The notes under the pieces: model-generated | Databases searched by the model: none | What the model was told of the DNA's origin: nothing | What the model saw: only the letters and a program-made list of their open reading frames with translations | Shown here: in pieces, positions 35,763-45,132 of the stretch | Layout: every line of letters starts with the position of its first letter | Position numbering within the stretch: position 1 is the stretch's first letter | NCBI GenBank assembly: GCA_944389175.1 | Contig: CALXLK010000006.1 | Location: 62,001-126,000 of the forward strand | Direction of reading: 5' to 3' | Source: an uncultured Opitutales bacterium | GTDB lineage: Bacteria; Verrucomicrobiota; Verrucomicrobiia; Opitutales; Intestinicryptomonadaceae | DNA length: 64,000 nt | Program-made: the position numbers and the translations under genes

Positions 35763-37049
35763 TTATGCTTTTAATATTTCATCTTTTTTTAAATTCTTCA
35801 AACATAAAACGGCCTCGTCGAAACTCTTTCCGCGTTCGGCGTATCCGGAAAACATTCCAAAGCTTGAAAAACCAGGACTAAACAATACGCTATCGCCTTT
35901 TTTTGCAACTTCAAAACACTTTTTCACGGCCTTTTGCATATCGGGCTCAATATGGCATTCTACCCCTTTTGCACGGAGCATCTTCTGCAACTCCTGCGCG
36001 GTTTGGCCGATAAGCACGGCGTTCTTGCAGTGTTTTTCCACCTCGCAGGCCAACTCTTCGAGCCCGCAGTGTTTGTCCTTGCCGCCGCCGAGCCACACAA
36101 GGCTCTTATCCGCGGGAAATTCCCGCAGGGCCGCTATTGCAGCGTGGGCATTCGTGGCTTTCGAATCGTTGTAAAAGTTTACGCCGACTACCGTTTGCGC
36201 GCATGCAAACCTGAATTGCGGCAGCCTAAAATCCGCGGCAGACTTTGCAAGCAGGCGGTCATCGAGACCGAGCTTTTCCCAGAGCAGCCGCACGGCGTGG
36301 AAATTGCGCGACTGCATGGCGCTGGTAAACGGTTCGGGCGCCTCGTAGCTTTTGTCCTCGTCGAAAAAAACGGTAAACTCCGGCAGCGGTATCGAAAATT
36401 TTTGCGCCCACCATCCGACGCTTGAGCCCGCCACAAAGGCTTCGCCCTTTAAGCGCCTTACCAGATTTACTTTGGCGCAAAAATACTCGCGCATGTCTTT
36501 GTGCCAGTCGAGATGGTCGGCGTCAAAATTCGTCCAGAGCAGGGCCTCGGGGCTCAGGTATTCAAGGCTCATTGTTTGGAACGAGCTCAGTTCGCAGACT
36601 GCCGTAGCCGAGCTTCCTCCTTCGGCGCAGATTTGCGATAGCGGCGTGCCCACGTTTCCCGCCGCCACGGCCTTAATTCCGGCGTCATTTAGGGCTTTTG
36701 TCAGAAATTTTGTAGTTGTAGTCTTTCCGTTCGTGCCGGTTATTGCGATAATCTTTCCGCTGTGCGCAAGGCAGGCAAAATCGGGTTCGCACAGGCACGT
36801 GCAGCCTCCTTTTCGGGCGGTTTCAAGCCACGGGTTGTCCGGGCGAAACGCCGGGGAGTAAACTGTCAGAGAATGCCTCTTTGCCGCCGATTCGCCGAAT
36901 AAATTTCCGCTATCTTGGGCGTAAATTTCGCCCTTGAGCCCGATTTTTTCAAGCAGCTTTTCAACCGATTTTCCGCTTATCCCGGCGCCGAAAATTGCGA
37001 CCGGCTTTCCGTCGGCGAGACTTGCTATTCTGTCGAATCCGGCGTTCAT
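35763..37049 (-). CDS. murD: UDP-N-acetylmuramoyl-L-alanine-D-glutamate ligase
   Basis: Adds D-Glu to the muropeptide stem. The 428 residues show a Rossmann start (VAIFGAGISGKSVEKLL), the ATP loop ITGTNGKTTTTKFL, the CELSSFQT motif, LLWTNFDADHLDWHKDM with the metal His, and the C-terminal NDSKATNAHAAIAAL motif. LGGGKDKHCGLEELA is the second ATP-site part. Its stop is 18 bases before the LysM lipoprotein gene; it starts one base after mraY ends. Confidence 0.95.
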   Translation of the reverse strand: MNAGFDRIASLADGKPVAIFGAGISGKSVEKLLEKIGLKGEIYAQDSGNLFGESAAKRHSLTVYSPAFRPDNPWLETARKGGCTCLCEPDFACLAHSGKIIAITGTNGKTTTTKFLTKALNDAGIKAVAAGNVGTPLSQICAEGGSSATAVCELSSFQTMSLEYLSPEALLWTNFDADHLDWHKDMREYFCAKVNLVRRLKGEAFVAGSSVGWWAQKFSIPLPEFTVFFDEDKSYEAPEPFTSAMQSRNFHAVRLLWEKLGLDDRLLAKSAADFRLPQFRFACAQTVVGVNFYNDSKATNAHAAIAALREFPADKSLVWLGGGKDKHCGLEELACEVEKHCKNAVLIGQTAQELQKMLRAKGVECHIEPDMQKAVKKCFEVAKKGDSVLFSPGFSSFGMFSGYAERGKSFDEAVLCLKNLKKDEILKA

Positions 37050-37050
37050 A

Positions 37051-38148
37051 TTACCTGAGTTTTAGCGTGGCCAGCCCCGCCATGGCAAAAAGCAGCGACA
37101 TTATCCAAAAGCGTATTACCACTTTTGTTTCCTTCCAGTTTTTGTATTCGAAATGGTGGTGTATCGGCGTGCAGAGGAAAACGCGCTTGCCCGTGGCCTT
37201 GAACGACGCCACCTGTATCATAACCGAGAGAGCCTCCATTACGAAAATGCCGCCCACTATTACGAGCGTGAAGGGCTGTTGGGTGAGAAAGGCCAGCGCC
37301 CCTATCATGCCGCCGAGCGCAAGAGATCCGGTGTCGCCCATGAACACGTCGGCGGGGTAACAGTTGTACCACAGGAAGGCCAATGACGCGCCCACGAGCG
37401 CGCAACATACCACCGTTAGTTCCCCGCAGCCGGGTATTTGTTCCAAGAGCAAATATTTTGCCGAAACGGCGTCGCCTGCCACATATGCGAAAACCGCAAA
37501 CGCAAGCGCCACCGTTATGGTGCAGCCTATCGCCAGGCCGTCTATGCCGTCTGTGAGGTTGATTGCGTTGCTGGAGCCCGCAATTACAAAAAAGAGAAAC
37601 ACAAACATAGCCCACAGCGGAATCGCCGTCAGAATCGGGCTCTTCATAAACGGCACGAACAATTCGCCGAGCAAAAATTTGTAGTTTGAGAAATACAAAA
37701 TGGCTACGAATCCGGCAACGGTGAGCATTTGCACGGCCAGCTTCACCTTGCCCGAAACGCCCTTGCTGCTTTTTTTGACGATTTTTAGATAGTCGTCGGC
37801 GAACCCGAGCATTGTCAGCGCCGTATACACGAACACCGCCGAGACAACCAGCGTGTTGGGCTTGGCAAACAATACAACCGACAGCATCACTGCCGCATAT
37901 ATGATGATTCCGCCCATGGTGGGCGTGCCTTTTTTCCCGGCGTGAAGTTCGGCGAGTTTGCCCACTTCCTCTCTGGTTCTAAAACTTTGTCCAAATTTTA
38001 ATGCGTGAAGCTCCCTTATTATGCGCGGGGCGATTACCGCCCCGAACAATAGCGCAAAGGCCAGACTCAAGCCGCAGCGGACGCTCAAATATTTGAACAC
38101 CCTAAGCGGCCCGAATATGTTTTCAAAATTTGAGAGGTAGTACAGCAT
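37051..38148 (-). CDS. mraY: Phospho-MurNAc-pentapeptide translocase
   Basis: Makes lipid I from UDP-MurNAc-pentapeptide and undecaprenyl phosphate in the inner membrane. The 365 residues form about ten helices. Family motifs are KKGTPTMGGIIIY, LGFADDYLKIVKKSSKG with the Asp pair, SNAINLTDGIDGLAIG, YNCYPADVFMGDTGSLALGG and the final TPIHHHFEY. It immediately follows murF (one base apart) and precedes murD, the usual order. Confidence 0.97.
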   Translation of the reverse strand: MLYYLSNFENIFGPLRVFKYLSVRCGLSLAFALLFGAVIAPRIIRELHALKFGQSFRTREEVGKLAELHAGKKGTPTMGGIIIYAAVMLSVVLFAKPNTLVVSAVFVYTALTMLGFADDYLKIVKKSSKGVSGKVKLAVQMLTVAGFVAILYFSNYKFLLGELFVPFMKSPILTAIPLWAMFVFLFFVIAGSSNAINLTDGIDGLAIGCTITVALAFAVFAYVAGDAVSAKYLLLEQIPGCGELTVVCCALVGASLAFLWYNCYPADVFMGDTGSLALGGMIGALAFLTQQPFTLVIVGGIFVMEALSVMIQVASFKATGKRVFLCTPIHHHFEYKNWKETKVVIRFWIMSLLFAMAGLATLKLR

Positions 38149-39711
38149 TTACAGGTCTCTTTCGTCTTCCGATTCGCGGGAAATTATTTCCTGGTCAAAC
38201 TCCTCTTCCTGGAACTCTTCTTCTTCGCTTTCGTCTGCGGCTTTCGGGGCGTCCTCAGCGGGATTTTCCTGGATTTCTTCCGGTTCTTCCTCCTCTTTCT
38301 GCATCGGAATTTCCGCGGGCTTTTCCATAATTTCCACGACGTCTTCGGGCAGCGCTTTTTCAAGCTCGCAAATTCTGCTTCCCTTTACAAATACGAATCC
38401 GCCCTCGAATTTTTCGAGGCTTTCCCGCGCCTCCTGCGCCGTCGGGTAAACTTCTATATTCTCTTCGGCCCATCCTTTTTCAGTCATCCCGGCCTTGTAT
38501 ATTTCGGCGTTCGCGCCGACGAGGATCGCGCGCGAAAGGGGGTCGGCGGGAATGTTAGAGCCTATCTCCTTGTGGTGCCTGTGGGTGGCCAGGCCAAGTT
38601 CGGCCATGGAGCCCAACACGTAAAGCTTCTTCGGGGAATCCGACGATATTTTTGCAAAGTGGGCGAGCGCGTCGCGCATCGAGGTCGGAGAGGCGTTGTA
38701 GCAGTCTATGTAATACTTTGCCCTCGGCGTCTCGACTACGCTGCCGCGCATGGGCAGGGGCCTTATGGTTTCTATGCGCGACTGTATTTGCTCCTCCTTG
38801 GCGCCGAGCATAAGCGCGGTGGCTATTGCAAGCAGCAGGTTTTCCACCATGCCCCTGCTCATGTCGGGAGCCTCAAAATAGTATTCGTCTCCGCCCTCCA
38901 CGCACATGTCTATGCCGTACGCAGAATTTTCAGCGGGCGATATGGAATATCTAAATACCAGATCCGCCTTTACCTCGGGAGCTTCCGCCGCCGCAAGTAT
39001 GGCTTTCTTGCATGTGAGTTCGTCGAAGGCTTTCCAGCTAAGCAGATTTTGGTGCATGACGCACCAGCCGTTGGCGCTTACATGTTCGCCCATGCGCGCC
39101 TTTTCCCTGGCTACGGCGGAAATTTCCTTAAAGCCCTCCAGATGGGTTAGTCCGACGTTTGTGATTATTGCTATGTCGGGCTCTATCATGTCGGCGAGTT
39201 CCTCCATCTGCCCGGGCGCACCCACTCCTGCCTCTACTATGGCCATTTGGTTTTGGCGCATGTCTATGCGCGTAAGCGTCAGCGGAACGCCTATCTCATT
39301 GTTGAAGTTTTTTTCGGTTACCAGGGGATTCTTCCAGTCGAGTAGCCTGGCAAGCATGTGCTTTGTCGACGTCTTTCCGCACGAGCCGGTAATTCCAACA
39401 ACGGGGTTTTCAAAGCGCAGCCTGTGAAATTTCGCTATCCTTTGAAAGGCCCTCAGGGCGTCTTTTACCACCAGAACCGGCACCCCCACGTCGAGCTCCC
39501 TGTCGGCTATTACGGCTGTGGCGCCGTTTTTTACCGCGTCTGCGGCAAATTCGCATCCGTCCCGCTGCCCTTTAAGGGCCACAAAGGCGAAGTCTTTGGA
39601 CATCTCGCGGCTGTCGGTAGAAAAACCGCGAATGTCGGGTTTTGGCGTCGAGAGATTTTTCCACGATCCGCCGGTCCAAAGTTGAAGGTCGTCTGTCTTA
39701 AAGAATGGCAT
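38149..39711 (-). CDS. murF: UDP-MurNAc-tripeptide D-Ala-D-Ala ligase with acidic tail
   Basis: Adds D-Ala-D-Ala to the UDP-muramyl tripeptide. The ligase body takes about 455 residues: N-terminal FSTDSREMSKDFAFVALKG, ATP loop GITGSCGKTSTKHML, AIVEAGVGAPGQMEEL, ITNVGLTHLEGF and DCYNASPTSMRDAL. After the normal end (about 460) there is an extra stretch to 520 with more than 20 Glu/Asp residues. This tail is not part of the catalytic fold as I know it. It directly abuts mraY. Confidence 0.94.
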   Translation of the reverse strand: MPFFKTDDLQLWTGGSWKNLSTPKPDIRGFSTDSREMSKDFAFVALKGQRDGCEFAADAVKNGATAVIADRELDVGVPVLVVKDALRAFQRIAKFHRLRFENPVVGITGSCGKTSTKHMLARLLDWKNPLVTEKNFNNEIGVPLTLTRIDMRQNQMAIVEAGVGAPGQMEELADMIEPDIAIITNVGLTHLEGFKEISAVAREKARMGEHVSANGWCVMHQNLLSWKAFDELTCKKAILAAAEAPEVKADLVFRYSISPAENSAYGIDMCVEGGDEYYFEAPDMSRGMVENLLLAIATALMLGAKEEQIQSRIETIRPLPMRGSVVETPRAKYYIDCYNASPTSMRDALAHFAKISSDSPKKLYVLGSMAELGLATHRHHKEIGSNIPADPLSRAILVGANAEIYKAGMTEKGWAEENIEVYPTAQEARESLEKFEGGFVFVKGSRICELEKALPEDVVEIMEKPAEIPMQKEEEEPEEIQENPAEDAPKAADESEEEEFQEEEFDQEIISRESEDERDL

Positions 39712-39723
39712 ATTCGATTGGGG

Positions 39724-41295
39724 CTATACTATTTTTTTTAAACTTAAAAGCTCCTCGGCGACGCGCTTGTCGTCGAAGGGTATAATTGTGTTTCCCAGTT
39801 CCTGGAAAGTCTCGTGGCCCTTGCCGGCTATCAGTATGCAGTCGCCGGGTTTTGCGGCGGTTATGGCCAGGTTTATCGCGCGCCGCCTGTCGGGGATAAA
39901 GCATATCTTTGACTCGTCTCTGACCCCTTTTTTCATGTCGTCGAAGATTTGTTCCAGCGGTTCGCCCCTCGGGTTGTCGGAAGTCGCCCAGGCCATGTCC
40001 GCAAAGTCCTGCACGGCTTTCACCATGAGCGGGCGCTTTGTCCTATCGCGCTTGCCTCCGCAGCCGAATACTACCAATAGGCGCCCCTTTACTATCTTTT
40101 TGAGCATTGAAAGGCCGTTGCGCAGGGCGTCGTCGGTGTGGGCGTAGTCGACAAATATGTCGAAGTTAGCCTCCGAGGAGACTTTTTGCATCCTCCCGGG
40201 AACTCCTCCAAACGTAGAGAGCGATTCGGCGGCGCTTTTTATGTCGCAGCCCATCGCGTACGCTATCGACAGCGCCGCAAGCGCGTTCAATACGTTGTAG
40301 TGCCCGGGCATATTTACACTGGCTCTCACCCTGCCTTCGGGATAGACAACGTCAAAGACCGATTTCTGCGGAAGCATTTCTATGGCCTCGGCCCTGATTG
40401 TCGCGTCGGCGCTTTCTATCCCGAAACTTACAAGGCGCGTAGAGGGGTCGAGCATGGTGGCAATCTTCCTGCCGTACGGATCGTCGATGTTTATAACGGC
40501 GTTTTTCGGAATAGAGCCTATGCCGCCGGTAAACAGGGAGGCCTTCGTCTTGAAGTATTCCTCCATCGTCTTGTGGTAGTCGAGATGGTCCTGCGTGAGG
40601 TTCAGAAAACACGCGCAGTCGATATGGAGGCCCGAAACGCGCTTTTGGGCTATCGAGTGGGAGCTTATTTCCATGGCCACGGCTTTGCAGTCGGCAAAGC
40701 GCATCTGGCTGAGCATTGCGTGCAGCTCGAGGGCTTCGGGCGTCGTGCGGCTGGCCGGCAGACAGCGCCCGCCGAGATCGTAGTGGATGGTGCCTATGAG
40801 GCCGCACTTGACTTTTAGGTCGTTGAGTATTTTCTGAACCATCCACGAAACGCTCGTCTTGCCGTTTGTGCCCGTTATGCCTATTGTCTTTAAGGCGCCC
40901 TCCGTATTCCCGTAAAAGCTCTTGCCGGCCTTCGCCATCGCCTCTGATATGTTTCTTACCTCTATCCACGTGCAGGGGAAAAATCTCGGGGCGGGGCGCT
41001 CCGAAACTATGGCGCAGGCGCCCCTGTGCGCGGCTTCCTCGACAAACTTATTGCCGTCCGTGTTGTAGCCGTGGACCGCAAAAAACACCGTCGCCGGCGC
41101 AACCCTGCGGCTGTCGGCTATGAGCATTTTTACCTCGGCGTTTTTGTCGCCCGTTATCTTGACGGCGTCAACTGCTTTTGCGAGATCTTCAACCGTGTAT
41201 GATATGGCGTTTAAATCCGACTGCGCGAACGAGAGCATTCTCGACTTCGCTCCGCAAAGGCATATTAAACTGTGCAAATCGTTAAATTTAATCAT
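39724..41295 (-). CDS. murE: UDP-MurNAc-tripeptide synthetase (meso-DAP type)
   Basis: Adds the third stem residue. The 523 residues carry ITGTNGKTSVSWM (ATP loop), EISSHSIAQKRV, FLNLTQDHLDYHKTMEEY, DYAHTDDALRNGL and WATSDNPRGEPLEQI. The DNPR motif predicts meso-diaminopimelate rather than lysine, hence a Gram-negative type wall. There are about 28 extra residues before the family's usual start region. The start overlaps the ftsI end by 8 bases. Confidence 0.95.
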   Translation of the reverse strand: MIKFNDLHSLICLCGAKSRMLSFAQSDLNAISYTVEDLAKAVDAVKITGDKNAEVKMLIADSRRVAPATVFFAVHGYNTDGNKFVEEAAHRGACAIVSERPAPRFFPCTWIEVRNISEAMAKAGKSFYGNTEGALKTIGITGTNGKTSVSWMVQKILNDLKVKCGLIGTIHYDLGGRCLPASRTTPEALELHAMLSQMRFADCKAVAMEISSHSIAQKRVSGLHIDCACFLNLTQDHLDYHKTMEEYFKTKASLFTGGIGSIPKNAVINIDDPYGRKIATMLDPSTRLVSFGIESADATIRAEAIEMLPQKSVFDVVYPEGRVRASVNMPGHYNVLNALAALSIAYAMGCDIKSAAESLSTFGGVPGRMQKVSSEANFDIFVDYAHTDDALRNGLSMLKKIVKGRLLVVFGCGGKRDRTKRPLMVKAVQDFADMAWATSDNPRGEPLEQIFDDMKKGVRDESKICFIPDRRRAINLAITAAKPGDCILIAGKGHETFQELGNTIIPFDDKRVAEELLSLKKIV

Positions 41296-43186
41296 TTCTC
41301 TTGGCCTTCCAGGCTATCTTTTTTTCAAATTCTTCGTCGGACTGAATACCCAGGTATACTGCCAGCTGTTCGCCGATTTCCCTAAACGCAGGCGCCGCAA
41401 CTATGCCGCCGTAGCCTATCCCATTTAGTTTCGGAGTGTCCACGACAACCGTTATTACCAGGCGCGGCGCCTTCGTCGGGAAAAATCCTGTAAATGAGCC
41501 GACGTGTTTTTTGTTGCTGTATTCGCCCCTCTTGCGCGGAGTTCCGTCGGGCAGGGGAGGCAGGTCCTTGGCCTTTATAAACTTCTGCGATGTCCCCGTC
41601 TTGCCGGCGACTTCAAAGCCCTTTATGGCCGCTCTTCGCGCCGTGCCCCCCGATATAGTAACTGTCGAAAGCATTTCGCTCATTAAAGCTGCCACCTTCG
41701 GCGAAATGACCCTGCGCATGGCACGGGGCGAATAATTGATTACAGTTTGCCCCTTGTTGTCATAGACCCTCTTTACAAGCTGGGGTTTCATGTAAATGCC
41801 CTGGTTTGCTATCACGCTCATGGCGCAATGTATTTGCAGCGGCGTGACGGCGACGGCATGGCCTATCGGCATTCGGGAAATCGTCAGACCGTCCCAGCGG
41901 TCCAGGGGCAAAAGAGTTCCCGATATTTCCCCCGAAAGGCCTATGTCGGTCTTTTCGCCTATCCCGAAGGCTTTCGCGTAGCTTATCAGCCGCGCGGCGC
42001 CGAGGCGCCCGCCTATTATCGCAGAGCCGCGGTTGCTGCTTTTTTGTATTATTTGGCGCGTCGTGGCACGGGGCCCGAGTGGGTGGTCGTCTTTGGGCAG
42101 GCGCACTTGGCGCCCGTTGTACATCATGCTTGTGGCGGTGCAGTCGAAAGCGTCGTCGGGCCCTATTATCCCCTCGTTTAGCGCACCGGCGACGGGAATT
42201 ATCTTAAATGTCGATCCAGGCTCGTACTGCCCCGAAATTACAAAATTTAGAAAGTTTTCGTTTTTGAATTTCGTGTAGTTGTTCGGATCGAAATTCGGGT
42301 AGCTCGACATGGCCAGAATATATCCCGTAGCCGGGTCGCTTACTATTATTGCGGCCTTTTCCGGATGGAAAGCCGCGGCTATTTTTTCCATCTGGCGCTG
42401 TACTATCTCTTGTATGACAAGGTCTATGGAAAGCTCTATGTTGTTTCCGTCGGCCGGATCGACTTTCCTCTTTCTAAATTGGGCCTGCTCGGCGCGCCTG
42501 CCGTCGCGCTCGGTTTCAATCCAGCCGTCCTGACCGTTGAGATAGTACTGAAACTGCCTTTCAATGCCCATCACGGGCTGAAATTCCCTGTTTACAAAGC
42601 CGACTATGTGCGACATCAACGGCCCGGAGGGATATTTTCTGACGTATTTTCTGTTGCCGTATATTCCCTTTACGTTGAGCTTGCGTATTTGCTGGTAGAC
42701 GTCTTCGTCTTCCACCACGGCTATTTTGTGCCAGCTGCCATCGCTTGTGCAGAGTTTGCAGAGCCTCTCGTAGGGCACGTTTAAAAGCTCGGATATTTCG
42801 CGCAGCTTTTGGCGCGTCTGTTCGGAGGGCTTGTAGGCCGACATTTGCGAAACTGTGGCGGCGGCTATCTGGCGGTTCGTCAGCCCGTTGTCGCGGCCTA
42901 TTTGAAACTTAAACGTCTTCGGATCTACACCTATTGTTATCACCGGGCTCGAGATGGCAAGTATGTTGCTTTTCGAGTCCGTTATTGAGCCGCGCCGCGA
43001 CGGAAGAATTTCGACCCTCTCTCTGGCTCTGCTCGTCTCAGCCACGCTCTCGGGCGCGCGCACCACGTGCAGGTAATACAGCCGCGCTATTATTGCGCAA
43101 AGCAACAGCGCCACGACAGCACATATGGAGGCAAGCCTGCCTCTGCTGTACATCAATATATCGCCGCCTGCAGCCTTTCTTTTCAT
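41288..43186 (-). CDS. ftsI: Septal penicillin-binding protein (FtsI/PBP3)
   Basis: A 632-residue class B PBP, the septal transpeptidase paired with FtsW. One membrane helix (about 16-40), then the pedestal domain with RRGSITDSKSNILA, and the transpeptidase domain with the three active motifs: S325-TFK (EPGSTFKIIPVAG), S383-S-N385, and K529-TG (VAGKTGTSQK). It lies between ftsL and murE as in most clusters. No PASTA domain is present. Confidence 0.95.
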   Translation of the reverse strand: MKRKAAGGDILMYSRGRLASICAVVALLLCAIIARLYYLHVVRAPESVAETSRARERVEILPSRRGSITDSKSNILAISSPVITIGVDPKTFKFQIGRDNGLTNRQIAAATVSQMSAYKPSEQTRQKLREISELLNVPYERLCKLCTSDGSWHKIAVVEDEDVYQQIRKLNVKGIYGNRKYVRKYPSGPLMSHIVGFVNREFQPVMGIERQFQYYLNGQDGWIETERDGRRAEQAQFRKRKVDPADGNNIELSIDLVIQEIVQRQMEKIAAAFHPEKAAIIVSDPATGYILAMSSYPNFDPNNYTKFKNENFLNFVISGQYEPGSTFKIIPVAGALNEGIIGPDDAFDCTATSMMYNGRQVRLPKDDHPLGPRATTRQIIQKSSNRGSAIIGGRLGAARLISYAKAFGIGEKTDIGLSGEISGTLLPLDRWDGLTISRMPIGHAVAVTPLQIHCAMSVIANQGIYMKPQLVKRVYDNKGQTVINYSPRAMRRVISPKVAALMSEMLSTVTISGGTARRAAIKGFEVAGKTGTSQKFIKAKDLPPLPDGTPRKRGEYSNKKHVGSFTGFFPTKAPRLVITVVVDTPKLNGIGYGGIVAAPAFREIGEQLAVYLGIQSDEEFEKKIAWKAKRND

Positions 43187-43193
43187 CTAAACC

Positions 43194-43577
43194 TCATTTA
43201 TCCTGCTGGGCCCTATTTTGGGGCGGGGTAAAGGAAAGGGTGTCGTCGGCTTTCTTGTACGAGCGCACGACCCTTCCGCCTTCGAAGTTTTCGTAGGCCC
43301 ACACTATGCTTTCGGCCATGTTCGGCTGGATGAGCTTTGTCGAGGCCCTCTTCATAAGGCGCGTCGGATTTTCCTGTTCGGCTATTTTTACCGACAGTTC
43401 GTCTTTTGTACGGCGCAGATTGTTTATTCGCGCCTCGCATCCGGAGATGTCCCTGGCTATCTCCTTCTTCATCTTTTGCGCATTCGACATTGAAAACGCG
43501 CCCGTGACAAACACGCATACAAGCAGTATCGCCGAGAGCGTAAAAAACGGAATTCTAATTTTATTTGCCCTTTTCAT
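43194..43577 (-). CDS. ftsL: FtsL-like divisome protein
   Basis: A 127-residue bitopic protein: basic N-terminus, one membrane helix (about 9-28), then a heptad-like coiled coil (about 30-75, rich in Lys, Glu, Arg and Leu) and a short Pro/Gln tail. FtsL is poorly conserved, so the call rests on this architecture and on the slot between rsmH and ftsI, overlapping rsmH by one base. It would join FtsQ in the FtsQLB complex; no ftsB is in the window. Confidence 0.75.
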   Translation of the reverse strand: MKRANKIRIPFFTLSAILLVCVFVTGAFSMSNAQKMKKEIARDISGCEARINNLRRTKDELSVKIAEQENPTRLMKRASTKLIQPNMAESIVWAYENFEGGRVVRSYKKADDTLSFTPPQNRAQQDK

Positions 43578-44515
43578 TAGTCCTTTCTCAGCCCCCTAAG
43601 TTTTGCGCTCCTGCTTCTGGGGTTTTGCCGAATCTCCTCCGCAGTAGCCACGATGGGCTTGGTCGTCAGAAGGCTTGCGCGCTTGGTTCTGTCTTGTACG
43701 TAGGAATGGTCGGCTCTGCTTTCGGGGCGTCCGGCCTCCCTCTTGAAAAATTGCTTTACTATCCGGTCTTCGAGCGAATGAAAACTTATGGCGGCCATCA
43801 CAGCGCCGCTCTTAAGCGCGTCGAAGGCCTTGGGAAGGGCCGCGCGTATTTCGCCGAGCTCGTCGTTTACCTGTATTCGCAGCGCCTGAAATGTTTTGGT
43901 TGCAGGGTGTATGTGCCCCCTGAGATTCGGCAATGCCGACGCGACAACCGCCGCCAAATCGGTGGTTGTTTTTATCTTGCCGCACTCCCTCCCCGCTATT
44001 ATGGCCCTGGCGACTTTCCTGAATGATTTTTCCTCCCCGTATTCGCGCAATACACCGCCCAGCTCGAATTCGGACACCCTGTTTAAGTAGTCGAGCGCGC
44101 TTTCGCCCTCGCCTGAGTTCATGCGCATGTCAAGTGAGGCTTCCTTGTTTATCGAAAAGCCCCTATAAGCCTCGTCGAGCTGGTACGACGAGACTCCAAA
44201 ATCAAACAAAATTCCGTCGTATCCGCTTCCAAATTCGTCGAGCTGCGAAAATTTTGCGCTGTGGAATTCAAACCTGCCGCCAAATTCCAAGCCGAGTTTT
44301 TCCGCCCGCTTTGCCGCTTCGGGATCGCGGTCTATTGCAACGACCGTGCAGTCGGCCGATTCGAGTATGGCGCGCGTGTGGCCGCCGCCGCCAAACGTAC
44401 AATCCAAATATTTTCCCCCGTCTTTCGGGGCAAGCATGCACACAGTTTCCTTTAGCAGAACGGGGATGTGTCCGTTGCCTGAATTGTTTTGGAAACTGTC
44501 ATCAGAGACTCTCAT
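43577..44515 (-). CDS. rsmH: 16S rRNA m4C1402 methyltransferase
   Basis: SAM-dependent N4-methylation of C1402 in the ribosomal P site. The 312 residues show HIPVLLKETVCML, the SAM loop DCTFGGGGHTRAIL, VVAIDRDPEAAKRA, GILFDFGVSSYQLDEAYRGFS, and the C-terminal HSLEDRIVKQFF motif with NPRSRSAKLR. It is second in the cluster, 86 bases after mraZ. Confidence 0.96.
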   Translation of the reverse strand: MRVSDDSFQNNSGNGHIPVLLKETVCMLAPKDGGKYLDCTFGGGGHTRAILESADCTVVAIDRDPEAAKRAEKLGLEFGGRFEFHSAKFSQLDEFGSGYDGILFDFGVSSYQLDEAYRGFSINKEASLDMRMNSGEGESALDYLNRVSEFELGGVLREYGEEKSFRKVARAIIAGRECGKIKTTTDLAAVVASALPNLRGHIHPATKTFQALRIQVNDELGEIRAALPKAFDALKSGAVMAAISFHSLEDRIVKQFFKREAGRPESRADHSYVQDRTKRASLLTTKPIVATAEEIRQNPRSRSAKLRGLRKD

Positions 44516-44601
44516 CTATCTTTTTATGCCCTTCGGCGGCGTCTTTTACCTGCCATCGGGCGGTTGTGCGGTATTTGTGCGTGCTTTTCATATATTGATG
44601 A

Positions 44602-45066
44602 TTACAGACCCAGCTCTTCGGCTATGGAAATGTCGTCGACTGACGGGTCGTCCTCATTCATCCAGCTTTCCCTTCGCTTGGGATCCCAGAGTTCAAAAGA
44701 CGTTCCCATTCCCACCATGTAGACGTCCTTGCCTATCCCCGCGCGTTTGAGAATCGATTCGCTCAGCATCGCGCGCCCCTGCTTGTCGCAACCAAATGTG
44801 CAACTATCCTGCAGGAAGCGCGCCAACGCCTTCCTCTTTGCCGGATTTGCAATGCTTATCCTTGAAATGTTTTCCATCAGCGCTTGCGCTCTGGCCGGGG
44901 GCAATACCTCTATGGAACCGTAATTTGTGGCTATTGCTATATATGCGTCGTCGGCATTGTCGCCGTCGAAGCGCCACTTCGCGGGTATCGTCAGACGCCT
45001 CTTTTCGTCGAGTTGCTTGGTGAACTCGCCGATGCAAGGTTTTTGTCTTTGTGATACTTCCGTCAT
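44602..45066 (-). CDS. mraZ: Transcriptional regulator MraZ
   Basis: A 154-residue protein with two SpoVT/AbrB-type swapped-hairpin halves: FTKQLDEKRRLTIPAKWR (about 15-32) and CDKQGRAMLSES (about 94-105). The second keeps the DxxGR signature; the first has K-R-R where K-G-R is typical. It forms rings that bind tandem 10-bp-spaced boxes and controls its own cluster. Four such boxes lie just upstream over the promoter. No strong ribosome site precedes the ATG. Confidence 0.95.
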   Translation of the reverse strand: MTEVSQRQKPCIGEFTKQLDEKRRLTIPAKWRFDGDNADDAYIAIATNYGSIEVLPPARAQALMENISRISIANPAKRKALARFLQDSCTFGCDKQGRAMLSESILKRAGIGKDVYMVGMGTSFELWDPKRRESWMNEDDPSVDDISIAEELGL

Positions 45067-45090
45067 CTTTTTTCGATTCCTCTATCTATC

Positions 45091-45126
45091 GCCCATTTTT
45101 CACCATTTTTAACCACTTCCACCCAC
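45091..45126 (-). promoter_or_regulatory. MraZ operator: four boxes in exact 10-bp phase
   Basis: On the minus strand, TGG cores sit at 45093-45095, 45103-45105, 45113-45115 and 45123-45125, in contexts GTGGG, AGTGG, ATGGT and ATGGG, each 10 bases apart. This matches known MraZ sites (repeated TGGG/GTGG elements one helical turn apart). They overlap the promoter spacer and start region of the cluster, 25-60 bases before mraZ, as expected for autorepression. Confidence 0.85.
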
Positions 45127-45132
45127 TGTCAA
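45105..45132 (-). promoter_or_regulatory. Promoter of the dcw cluster
   Basis: A perfect TTGACA -35 (45127-45132, minus strand) is followed after 15-16 bases by an A/T-rich -10 (TAAAAA or AAAAAT). The MraZ boxes begin directly after the -35, so bound MraZ would block polymerase. Confidence 0.65.
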
